From Pseudomonadota bacterium (GTDB lineage Bacteria; Pseudomonadota; Gammaproteobacteria; Berkiellales; Berkiellaceae): 53,075 nt of DNA. A program made the position numbers and the translations under genes. Every line of letters begins with the position of its first letter. The stretch's first letter is position 1. The stretch spans positions 38,244 through 91,318 of the forward strand of contig JAFECR010000010.1 of the NCBI GenBank assembly GCA_018242045.1, given 5' to 3'. The notes below the pieces were generated by a model, which worked only from the letters and a program-made list of their open reading frames with translations, made no database searches and had not been told where the DNA came from. This document shows, piece by piece, positions 46,236-53,075 of this stretch.

Positions 46236-47225
46236 CTAATAGCGTTTCTTTTTATAACCATAATTCATACTGCTGTTGGAACTGTGAGATTGAGGCATTA
46301 TTATCCCCATCGCTTTTATTCCGGTTTCATCAGAAGCAGTTAAATTTTTAGCTTTAAGTCTTTCTTGAAATTCAACACTCTCCAATAAATCATAATTTAA
46401 ATTATCCCAGTGCGTTGCTTGATAAACCGTTAAGATCTTATGCCTAACAAAGTGATGTAATAATTTGAGATTATCCATTTCATCCTGAGAGGGCTGCGTT
46501 AGTAATTGTGGATGTGCATCTCTCTTTAAAAAACCTTCACAAATTAAATCGTGGATCTGTTGTGTGGCTAACCAATGCGCTAAAGTAAGATTCGATGTCA
46601 ATAATTGTGCCTCTTCCCAATTATATAAATTTTGGTTTATTAAAACTGAAAGCCTCGTCATCTCATCTTGATTAAGTCCTATTTCTTGCTCATCAAATGG
46701 TTGCATTAAATTCAAACGCCATTGATCATACAACATGACTTGTTCTTCTGTTTCCACGGAAGATTTATTTCCTTGTACCCTTTTTTGATTTAACAACTTT
46801 ACTTGTCGACGTTGTGCTTGCTCTTTAATCCACTTTTGATGTCCATCTTGAATCAATTGTTTACGTTCTGCCAGAGGCATTCTTTGTAGTGTTGCCACTT
46901 TGTCCTCAACCATGAATAAAACCAAATTTTCAAAATTTTTTCGATCTTCAGCGAGTATTGCAGCATATTCAGCATCATTTGCTTGTGAAGGATCTGCTGG
47001 GATTAAATCAGCTTGTTCATCTATGAGCGATCGCAAACTTTTTGCTTTCACTAAAAATTCTAAAGGGATAATGTTGTCATTTGTTTGTTCTTTTTTTAAA
47101 ACGATGGTATTTAAAGCCAGTATTGTCCATTCAATACCCCGCATTCCTTTGATAATAATTTTACCAAGAATATCTTCTACCATTTGCGCCCAGTGAATTC
47201 GCTGCTTTTCTGTACCTAATAACAT
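46236..47225 (-). CDS. Hypothetical soluble helical protein with internal repeat
   Basis: I do not recognise a family. The 329-residue protein is hydrophilic and helical. Two segments look like copies of one motif: GLNQDEMTRLSVLINQNLY (about 194-212) and QPSQDEMDNLKLLHHFVRH (about 248-266), each followed by similar helices. The C-terminus is Ser/Asn-rich and ends KKKRY. AAGG lies before the ATG. The charged, helical, signal-less build next to two effector-like genes suggests a lineage-specific effector, without proof. Confidence 0.7.
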   Translation of the reverse strand: MLLGTEKQRIHWAQMVEDILGKIIIKGMRGIEWTILALNTIVLKKEQTNDNIIPLEFLVKAKSLRSLIDEQADLIPADPSQANDAEYAAILAEDRKNFENLVLFMVEDKVATLQRMPLAERKQLIQDGHQKWIKEQAQRRQVKLLNQKRVQGNKSSVETEEQVMLYDQWRLNLMQPFDEQEIGLNQDEMTRLSVLINQNLYNWEEAQLLTSNLTLAHWLATQQIHDLICEGFLKRDAHPQLLTQPSQDEMDNLKLLHHFVRHKILTVYQATHWDNLNYDLLESVEFQERLKAKNLTASDETGIKAMGIIMPQSHSSNSSMNYGYKKKRY

Positions 47226-47333
47226 GCAACACCTTTTATTTTAATTTTTGTTCAGGGTTCTTACTTGAGTGCGTTTTGATCTTTAAAAATAAGAGGGGAT
47301 TCTATCAGGATAACACTTAAACTATCAATTCAT

Positions 47334-47759
47334 TTATGAAAGCCATTTTTTTCTAATCCAATGATCGATAGATAAACATCCTGGCCCGTAAAGTAGAATG
47401 ATCAACAATAAAAAGACCCAATACACATGTTCAACATTACTCGTATAGGTAAATTCAATCACCACGACCATAATAAGCAGCGGGATGCAGGCGAGGCGAG
47501 AAGCAAAACCCACAACTAATAATACAGGCATACTCAGTTCGCAGGCAGTAGCAAGCATTGCTGATAATTCCGGAGATAACAAAGGCACAGCATATTCTTC
47601 TTTAAACAAAAACAGAGTATTGCTCCAATCCGAAATTTTGGTTAAACCAGAGTAAAAAAATACTTTAGCCATCCAAAGACGTATTAAAAATAGCAAAATG
47701 GGCATGCCATAAGCTTGAGAAAAATAGGTAAATTTAAAATACCACTTTTCAAAAGGCAT
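47334..47759 (-). CDS. DoxX-family membrane protein of a bufferin operon (BufD-like)
   Basis: The 141-residue protein has four hydrophobic segments and the DoxX pattern (LLFLIRLWMAKVFFYSGLTKI; LSMPVLLVVGFASRLA). DoxX-like proteins occur as the fourth gene of bufferin operons, where they are thought to assist export or redox handling of the modified peptide. It follows the DUF2063 gene by 10 bases, with AGAGGA before the ATG. Its position as last gene of a four-gene operon supports the role. Confidence 0.85.
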   Translation of the reverse strand: MPFEKWYFKFTYFSQAYGMPILLFLIRLWMAKVFFYSGLTKISDWSNTLFLFKEEYAVPLLSPELSAMLATACELSMPVLLVVGFASRLACIPLLIMVVVIEFTYTSNVEHVYWVFLLLIILLYGPGCLSIDHWIRKKWLS

Positions 47760-47769
47760 ATTTTATCCT

Positions 47770-48519
47770 CTAGATTTTACCGATTATTTTTTTTTCTAAC
47801 ATAAAGTGCAAAGCTTTGGTTAAGTCAAAATCCGGATATTTTCTTAAGGTTTTATTCAATGCATTAATTAATTTCTTTCCAGATTTAAGTTGTTTTATAA
47901 AATACCAGTCCATGCCACTTAGCCAAAAAGTAACAACTTTTCTTTCTAAACGGGTAATCAAGGCGCAAGCAGCACGCTTATCTAAGTTAATCTGGTATGT
48001 AATATCATGGCTGGAAAGCAGCTCCATTATCTTATCCAACGGATAACGAGAACGAAATAAAATAACACAAGGGTTAAATTCAAATTTAAGATTGACTAAC
48101 TGATTTTCTGAAAACGACTTTAATTGTGAAATTGCTATAAAGCTACTTTCCTTGGCAACAAAAGCTAATTGCTTGTGCCATTCATAGTTTGCAAAATCTT
48201 CTAAATAGCATAATGCTTTAAGTTCAGGCACCGCACTTAAAAAAGCGGGAAAAGATTGTCCCCAATCTTCAAGACAGCCCGATATTGGTAAATTCGCTTT
48301 ATCATTGCAAAACAAACTGGCAACTTGGTTCGCACAGGTTTCGCCTAACAATCGCCAGATGCCCGGATAAGTTAATGACAATGCTTTCATCAAATTTTCT
48401 CTCACTGTGTGCCGATAAATTTCGACGCGGTTTTCCTTATTCTGTGAGCAAATAAAATTTAAGTTTACATCTTCCTTAAGCAAGGCTAATTCAAATTTTG
48501 CTTGGATATTCTCAAGCAT
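47770..48519 (-). CDS. DUF2063 partner protein of the MNIO enzyme (BufC-like)
   Basis: The 249-residue protein has an N-terminal DUF2063 region, recognised by ENRVEIYRHTVRENLMKALSLTYPG and LPISGCLEDWGQSFPAFL. DUF2063 proteins (BufC, HvfC, with MbnC as a distant relative) bind the precursor peptide and work with the DUF692 enzyme. The ATG has GAGGAACAGG upstream. It follows the DUF692 gene by 11 bases on the same strand. Confidence 0.88.
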   Translation of the reverse strand: MLENIQAKFELALLKEDVNLNFICSQNKENRVEIYRHTVRENLMKALSLTYPGIWRLLGETCANQVASLFCNDKANLPISGCLEDWGQSFPAFLSAVPELKALCYLEDFANYEWHKQLAFVAKESSFIAISQLKSFSENQLVNLKFEFNPCVILFRSRYPLDKIMELLSSHDITYQINLDKRAACALITRLERKVVTFWLSGMDWYFIKQLKSGKKLINALNKTLRKYPDFDLTKALHFMLEKKIIGKI

Positions 48520-48530
48520 AACCTGTTCCT

Positions 48531-49310
48531 CTATAGGTATTGGTTCATTTTAAGTGCTTCTTCTTCTAACACACAAAATGCTGGAATATTCGCATCCCAT
48601 TCTATAAGGGTTGGACAATGTTTAAAGCGTTTTACTGCCTTATTAAATAGTTGCCAGACTTGTGCGCAAATAGCGTTATCATGTGTGTCAATCAATAGAC
48701 CTGCTTTATTTATGGTATGGCCTGCAAGATGGATTTCTCCTACCAAATCTGAGGGTATGTTCATAATATATTGCTCAGGATCCCACCCATGATTTGCGCA
48801 AGAGACATAAACATTATTAATATCAAGCAAGATTTTACAACCTGTCTTAGTGGCAATTGTCACTAAAAATGCTTCTTCTGTATTATCTGAAGCAGTGTAC
48901 TCAATATAAGATGATGGATTTTCTATTAATAGCGTTCTTTGCAAAAAAGATTGAACCATATCAATATTGTCGCAAAAACGTTGCATGCTTTCTTTGTTAT
49001 AAGGCACAGGGAATAGATCCGGATATACCGTCTGATTAATTTTGCTCCAGGAAAGATGCTCTGATATAAGAAAGGGATCGACATTATTTTGAAGTGCTTT
49101 TAACCGAGCAAGATGCGTTGTATCAACTTTAGAACCCAACGACAATCCAATACCGTGCAAACTGATAGGATATTTTTCTCTAACCTTCATCAAATAAGAT
49201 AATGACATTGGTACAAAAAAATTCTCACTATGCACCTCAAACCAATCGATGCGCGTCTTGTTTTCTAGTACATGGCTAAAATGGGGTGCACGAAGACCAA
49301 CGCCAATCAT
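48531..49310 (-). CDS. DUF692 multinuclear iron oxygenase (MNIO, BufB-like)
   Basis: The 259-residue TIM-barrel enzyme shows the DUF692 ligand motifs in order: VHSENFF, ISLHGIGLSLG, ISEHLSW, LIENPSSY, LLDINNVYVS, IHLAGH, DTHD and IEWDANIP. Enzymes of this family (MbnB, BufB, TglH) use two or three iron ions to modify cysteines in peptides, giving thiooxazoles or oxazolone-thioamides. It starts 2 bases after the precursor gene, so the two should be made together. Family certainty is high; the exact product is inferred from the DUF2282 precursor. Confidence 0.93.
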   Translation of the reverse strand: MIGVGLRAPHFSHVLENKTRIDWFEVHSENFFVPMSLSYLMKVREKYPISLHGIGLSLGSKVDTTHLARLKALQNNVDPFLISEHLSWSKINQTVYPDLFPVPYNKESMQRFCDNIDMVQSFLQRTLLIENPSSYIEYTASDNTEEAFLVTIATKTGCKILLDINNVYVSCANHGWDPEQYIMNIPSDLVGEIHLAGHTINKAGLLIDTHDNAICAQVWQLFNKAVKRFKHCPTLIEWDANIPAFCVLEEEALKMNQYL

Positions 49311-49312
49311 TG

Positions 49313-49603
49313 TTAACTTTTCACTTCTATCTTTTCCATGACTTTGGGTTTAACCCCACTAAAATCGCCTTTATTTATCTTGACACATTCTCCTGCAGGT
49401 ACAATAATAAATGCGTCAATTTCACCAGCTGGATTTTGCCCAGCACAAGAATGTGCCATGGTTTTGCAATCTCCTTTGCTTTCTTTTATTAATCCTTTGC
49501 CATCTTTGACAATGCTACATTTTTCAACGCCTTGATCAGCCTGAGCGCTTGCCATGCTTAATGCAATTGCCGCACTAAAAGAAAATAATATCCTATTTTT
49601 CAT
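49313..49603 (-). CDS. DUF2282 bufferin-type precursor peptide (BufA-like)
   Basis: The 96-residue protein has a Sec signal peptide (ILFSFSAAIALSMASAQA) and the DUF2282 pattern of four Cys: VEKCSIV, KGDCKTM, HSCAGQ and AGECVKI. Related bufferins have cysteines turned into thiooxazoles by the MNIO enzyme and bind copper in the periplasm. The sequence AGQNPAGEIDAFIIVPAGEC fits the family's conserved end. AGAGG lies 6 bases before the ATG. As first gene of the operon it should be the most abundant product. Confidence 0.88.
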   Translation of the reverse strand: MKNRILFSFSAAIALSMASAQADQGVEKCSIVKDGKGLIKESKGDCKTMAHSCAGQNPAGEIDAFIIVPAGECVKINKGDFSGVKPKVMEKIEVKS

Positions 49604-49623
49604 AGAGACCTCTTAAATATTCA

Positions 49624-49652
49624 CGTATAAATATATTGTGAAGTATAGACAA
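49624..49652 (-). promoter_or_regulatory. Candidate sigma-70-like promoter of the bufferin operon
   Basis: On the minus strand TTGTCT (49652-49647) and TATACG (49629-49624) are 17 bases apart, each with four of six consensus matches. The ATG of the precursor gene is about 20 bases beyond the -10. Bufferin operons elsewhere may use ECF sigma factors; I see no clear ECF motif here. Confidence 0.35.
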
Positions 49653-49704
49653 GTATGATTTATCACATGGGAAAATAGACTGGAAATATAAACAGGATTA
49701 AATC

Positions 49705-50277
49705 GTGCAAATAGCAACGCAAGAAAAAGATCTAAGATGTTTTATTGGGATCTTTTTTGATCAACAAACTTTAACCAGCATAGAAAAAGCTATCTTACCA
49801 TTATATAAAGTATTTTCTGCAAATAAAATCCGCTGGATACCTTTGTCTCAAATCCACATTACCTTACGCTTTCTTGGAAAAACAACACCCTATCAAGTAA
49901 ACGAAGTTGTACAAAAATTACAACCTATTGCTCATGCTGCAACACCCTTTTCACTTTCATTAGGTCAAATTATCTATTTTCCTTGTGCAAGAAAGCCTCG
50001 GGTTTTAGCGTTAATGACTGATTTTCCGCAACCATTTCAGATATTAGTCAATTCAATTCATCAAATGGCCTTAACGATGGGGTATCCTGAAACACTTCCT
50101 TTTATTAGCCATGTCTCTTTAGCACGCTTTAAAACAATACGTTTACCTTCCATGCCAGTGATTATTAACCTTAATCAAATCATTCATATCCGTGAATTTG
50201 CTTTAATGAAAAGTGAAACGCTTCCGAAAGGCGCAAGGTATAATACCATTGCAAAATTTGAGTTAACTAGACGCTAA
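49705..50277 (+). CDS. thpR: RNA 2',3'-cyclic phosphodiesterase ThpR (LigT family)
   Basis: This 2H phosphoesterase has both catalytic motifs, HITLRFLG near residue 50 and HVSLARF near 136. It opens 2',3'-cyclic phosphates on RNA. The length of 190 is normal. The start is GTG 49705, supported by AGGA 7 bases upstream. It diverges from the bufferin operon across 101 bases. Confidence 0.93.
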   Translation: MQIATQEKDLRCFIGIFFDQQTLTSIEKAILPLYKVFSANKIRWIPLSQIHITLRFLGKTTPYQVNEVVQKLQPIAHAATPFSLSLGQIIYFPCARKPRVLALMTDFPQPFQILVNSIHQMALTMGYPETLPFISHVSLARFKTIRLPSMPVIINLNQIIHIREFALMKSETLPKGARYNTIAKFELTRR

Positions 50278-50283
50278 TTTTAT

Positions 50284-51555
50284 TTAATTATCACTATTTG
50301 TATTTTCTTTTTTGATAGGCCTTTCTATGAGGCGCACATTCCTTTGACCTCTAAAGAAGTAAAATACCCATTGAATAAAAACAAATAATTTTGTTCTAAA
50401 CCCTATTAAAAAGTAAATATGAACAAAGCACCATGCTAACCAGGCAAACAAGCCACTTGATTGTAGTGGGCCTGAGAGGACAAGGGCATCGAATTTTCCA
50501 ATATTTGCCATCATTCCTCTATCGACATAATGAAACGTTGGTCTTTTTTCTTTTGGGATCTTTTTACGAATTATTTTACCGACAAATTTACCTTCTTGAA
50601 CCGCAACGGGCGCAATGGCAGGCAATGTCTGATTTTTTTCTTGATAACAAGCACTATCCCCAATAACAAAAACAGTTGGATCTTCTGCTAGGCTTAAATC
50701 TGTATGTACCTTTACTCTACCTTGATTGTCATAATTGGCCTTGAGTGTTTGCAATAAAGCTGAAGCCTTATTACCCGCTGCCCAAATAATATTATGCGCA
50801 GCAATAAATTTATCACCAATAGTAACACCTTGTTGTGTAATCTCTGTCACACGGGTGTTTAACAAAACCGTGACTTTCTTTTTTTCTAAATCTTGCTGTG
50901 CATAATGCCCAAGCTTGGGCGGATAGCTCGATAAAACTTGGCTACCCCCTTCAATAAGGTAAATTTTTGTTTTGCTAGGATCGATTGATCTAAAATTCTT
51001 TTTTAAGCTTTGATGGGCAATTTCAGCAATAGCGCCAGCCATTTCTACCCCTGTAGGACCTGCACCAATCACAACAAAGGTAAGTAAACTGTCGATAAGT
51101 GCGGGAGCTTGGGCTCTTTCAGCAAGTTCAAAAGACGTCAAAATCATTTCTCGAACATGCAAAGCATCTTTTAACGTTTTTAACCCTGGTGCAAATGGTT
51201 CCCATTGATCTTGCCCAAAATAAGCATGACGAGAACCAGGCGCAACTATTAAAAAATCGTAAGCTATTCTCTGTTGATTTTCTAATATGACAACTTTTTC
51301 GTTTCTATCGATTGCCGTGACAGTCGCCATCAGCGTTTTAATATTACTATGATTTCTAAATACTTCTCGAATTGGTATGGCAATGTCACCAGGCGATAGA
51401 GCAGCTGTTGCAACTTGATAAAGTAAAGGTTGGAATAAATGATGATTGGTTTTGTCGATAATAAGTACATTAAATTCAGAACAATTAGCTAATATTTTGG
51501 CAGCATTGAGCCCGCCAAAACCAGCGCCAATAATAATGACTTGTTGTACTTGCAT
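50284..51555 (-). CDS. ndh: Type II NADH:quinone oxidoreductase
   Basis: NDH-2 passes electrons from NADH to quinone without pumping protons. The 423-residue protein has the FAD loop IIGAGFGGLNAAK at the N-terminus, the NADH loop VIGAGPTGVEMAGAIAE near residue 165, and VFVIGDSA near 295. A hydrophobic C-terminal segment (WLAWCFVHIYFLIGF) anchors it to the membrane. It converges on thpR, with 6 bases between the stops. Confidence 0.92.
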   Translation of the reverse strand: MQVQQVIIIGAGFGGLNAAKILANCSEFNVLIIDKTNHHLFQPLLYQVATAALSPGDIAIPIREVFRNHSNIKTLMATVTAIDRNEKVVILENQQRIAYDFLIVAPGSRHAYFGQDQWEPFAPGLKTLKDALHVREMILTSFELAERAQAPALIDSLLTFVVIGAGPTGVEMAGAIAEIAHQSLKKNFRSIDPSKTKIYLIEGGSQVLSSYPPKLGHYAQQDLEKKKVTVLLNTRVTEITQQGVTIGDKFIAAHNIIWAAGNKASALLQTLKANYDNQGRVKVHTDLSLAEDPTVFVIGDSACYQEKNQTLPAIAPVAVQEGKFVGKIIRKKIPKEKRPTFHYVDRGMMANIGKFDALVLSGPLQSSGLFAWLAWCFVHIYFLIGFRTKLFVFIQWVFYFFRGQRNVRLIERPIKKENTNSDN

Positions 51556-51671
51556 CGAATTGCTCGTTTAAAACAACAAAAACCTACAATAATCCTTCCT
51601 ATAATAAAGATCAAGTTTTGACTATATTTTATCAGCTACACTTACTTAATATCATAAACACAGGTCATACT

Positions 51672-52394
51672 ATGAAAAAGATCATTTCTCTTTTTGTTAT
51701 TTTATTAACCTGGACGCCTTGCTATCTTCTTGCGCTAGAAAAAAATAAAGAACAGACTACCCATCAAGAAGTGCGAAATTTTTTAAATCACATCTTCGAC
51801 GATAACGCAATTCATGTATCGATATTATCACACAGAGACATGATAAGTTATTCAGAACAACAATCACCAAGAGCAACCATTGTAGCTTGCTCAGATTCCA
51901 GAGTTCAAGCCAATGCTTTTCACCGCAGTCCGATTAATGATCTGTTTTTTATTAGAAATATTGGCAATCAAGTGCAAACTACCTTGGGTTCAGTGGAATA
52001 TGGCATCTATCACTTAAAGACACCAGTACTTTTAATCATTGGGCATTCTCAATGTGGTGCTGTCAAAGCAAGTCTTGGCGATTATAGTAAAGAATTACCG
52101 GCCATCGTCAATGAGCTTGATCATATACATTTGCCTAAAGATATTGATGTAGATAGCGGCGTAATAGAAAATGTCAATTACCAAGTTAATTACGCTCTTG
52201 AACAGTTTAAAGATAAAATAGACAAAAAAGAATTGGTTGTTATCGGGGCAGTTTATGATTTTAGAGATGATTTTGGCCACGGGCATGGCCGACTAATTTT
52301 AATAAATTTAAATGGCGAACAAGATCCTATCAAAATTAAAAATAATCCCTACATTATTGATTTAGACCACATTGCCATTGGTCGTAAAAAATAA
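51672..52394 (+). CDS. Exported beta-class carbonic anhydrase
   Basis: From the ATG at 51672 the 240-residue protein begins with a signal peptide (MKKIISLFVILLTWTPCYLL...A). The beta-CA zinc ligands are in VACSDSRVQ and GHSQCGAVK, with FFIRNIGNQV between. It should interconvert CO2 and bicarbonate in the periplasm. A longer frame from 51618 would bury the signal peptide, so the internal ATG with AGG upstream is preferred. Most bacterial beta-CAs are cytosolic, so export is notable. Confidence 0.9.
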   Translation: MKKIISLFVILLTWTPCYLLALEKNKEQTTHQEVRNFLNHIFDDNAIHVSILSHRDMISYSEQQSPRATIVACSDSRVQANAFHRSPINDLFFIRNIGNQVQTTLGSVEYGIYHLKTPVLLIIGHSQCGAVKASLGDYSKELPAIVNELDHIHLPKDIDVDSGVIENVNYQVNYALEQFKDKIDKKELVVIGAVYDFRDDFGHGHGRLILINLNGEQDPIKIKNNPYIIDLDHIAIGRKK

Positions 52395-52701
52395 TACCGT
52401 TAGTCAATAGTTTTTTATTTTTGCTTTTGAGCTATTGACATTAACATGAACTTATCATAAGTTTGAGAAATACCAATTAAGATTTAGTAGTTATTATGTC
52501 AATTCGAGCCTGGGCTTCTCAACATCACTTCTCCTCAGCAAAAGCTGGCTCAACCTCTTATCTCTTCTTTTTTTACTTTAACCATTACTTTATTTGCCCT
52601 ACTTTAATCAATTAACAGGCTGTGTGAGTTAAGGTAGGGAGAAGCCTTACACATAGCCCACTCAAAAGTATTTTTTATTTCAAATTAAAGTGAGGTTTAC
52701 T
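52395..52701. other. Intergenic region with two inverted repeats
   Basis: This 307-base gap has GTCAATAG (52403-52410) and CTATTGAC (52432-52439) as a perfect eight-base inverted repeat just after the carbonic anhydrase stop, plausibly a terminator with a T-rich loop. A stronger hairpin lies at 52618-52658 (listed separately). The stretch between them is C/T-rich and shows no gene. Confidence 0.55.
52618..52658 (+). other. Structured hairpin upstream of a small orphan gene
   Basis: GGCTGTGTG (52618-52626) pairs with CACATAGCC (52650-52658), with one G-U pair. After a three-base bulge, TAAGG (52630-52634) pairs with CCTTA (52645-52649) under a ten-base loop. A TATTTTTTATTT run follows about ten bases later. 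It could be a leader attenuator of the next gene or the 3' end of a small RNA. Confidence 0.45.
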
Positions 52702-53022
52702 ATGTTATACGGTATTAAACAAGTGATTAAAAACGGTAAGGCCATATTGCCTGCAGCAACAGCGGTACTAAGCTTAAATGCTTATTTACTTAGCAAGCTT
52801 CGAAATACAAAGGAAAAGCAAATTCTTGAAGAATACAAAGAAACGCAGCCTTGGCATGAAAAAAAATCTGTTGTCTATGTTTGCGGCAATCCGCTCCCCT
52901 TAGATTTGCTGCCATCATCTTCACCAGCGCAATTGTATTGGCAAGAAAAGCTTCATCAGCAAAAACCCAAGCAAGCAGATAATGCCAATCAACCACCGCA
53001 AAGGAATAATAATAGACCATGA
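52702..53022 (+). CDS. Small hypothetical protein with one membrane segment
   Basis: The 106-residue product begins MLYGIKQVIKNGKAILPAAT and has one moderately hydrophobic stretch (ILPAATAVLSLNAYLL). A charged region and an Asn/Gln/Pro-rich tail follow. The ATG at 52702 has GAGG 7 bases upstream; GTG at 52690 lies within that site and is unlikely. No family is recognised. A repeat begins at its 3' end. Confidence 0.6.
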   Translation: MLYGIKQVIKNGKAILPAATAVLSLNAYLLSKLRNTKEKQILEEYKETQPWHEKKSVVYVCGNPLPLDLLPSSSPAQLYWQEKLHQQKPKQADNANQPPQRNNNRP

Positions 53023-53075
53023 TATATTCGCTCCACTTTGAAACTAGGAGTTTCAAGTCCGTCATTGCGAGGAGT
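53022..53075. repeat. Interspersed repeat copy 8, truncated by the window end
   Basis: It begins ATATATTCGCTCCACTTTGA, then has GAAACTAGGAGTTTC, a small inverted repeat, and ends GTCATTGCGAGGAGT. The last part is the start of the CATTGCGAGGAGCGAAGCAA-type core common in proteobacterial genomes and related to copy 5. The rest lies outside the window. Confidence 0.65.

Noticed and set aside
52395..52690. Possible tRNA or small structured RNA gene in the gap after the carbonic anhydrase
   Set aside because: No acceptor stem, T-arm motif or CCA end could be found; only simple hairpins are visible.

Overview
The window is AT-rich gammaproteobacterial chromosome. The gene order of its core blocks (miaB-ybeZ-ybeY-corC-lnt; leuS-lptE-holA-rsfS-rlmH; mrdA-rodA-mltB-rlpA-dacA-ybeD-lipB-lipA) is typical of Gammaproteobacteria. 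Two ankyrin-repeat proteins, several orphan coiled-coil or low-complexity proteins, a pyrophosphate-type phosphofructokinase, mpl next to ubiX, and many short interspersed repeats suggest a host-associated member of the Legionellales (Coxiella/Berkiella-like). That placement is inference from gene content; there is no rRNA in the window. I found no tRNA, rRNA, CRISPR array, transposase or prophage.

Layout. 1-1635: a HAMP sensor kinase with degenerate catalytic boxes. 1986-4200: a phasin-like protein and PHA synthase (storage granules). 4304-6115: a KefB/C-type cation/proton antiporter. 6234-9205: three orphan membrane or secreted proteins. 9215-11677: M48 peptidase and DUF898 membrane protein pair. 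11871-13058: Bcr/CflA-type MFS exporter. 13258-18616: miaB, ybeZ, ybeY, corC, lnt (tRNA/rRNA maturation and lipoprotein acylation). 18624-19571: a hypothetical gene with a possibly interrupted 5' end and a small lipoprotein. 19641-24490: leuS, lptE, holA, rsfS, rlmH, lacking the nadD gene usually found between holA and rsfS. 24491-25822: repeats, a DUF2059 protein and a small membrane protein inserted into the otherwise conserved cluster. 25855-34088: cell elongation and wall remodelling genes (PBP2, RodA, MltB, RlpA, PBP5) followed by lipoate synthesis (YbeD, LipB, LipA). 34211-38589: ankyrin protein, secreted protein, Hsp20 behind a near-perfect sigma-32 promoter, an HU-like protein with a basic tail, and a small orphan. 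38905-43360: ubiX, mpl, a membrane protein, PPi-PFK and an FMN reductase. 43521-47225: three effector-like proteins, one joining ankyrin repeats to a TraB/GumN-like domain. 47334-49603: a complete bufferin-type operon (DUF2282 precursor, DUF692 MNIO enzyme, DUF2063 partner, DoxX protein), probably for copper defence. 49705-53022: thpR, type II NADH dehydrogenase, an exported beta-carbonic anhydrase and a small orphan protein.

A family of short repeats with inverted termini (TATACTC...CAGTTTAAATTTAG at one end, its inverse at the other) is scattered through the intergenic spaces, mixed with a second repeat that contains a TTGCGAG...CGAAGCAA core. The most interesting items are the bufferin operon, the ankyrin-TraB-like fusion, the repeat families, the loss of nadD beside a repeat-end remnant, and the heat-shock promoter.
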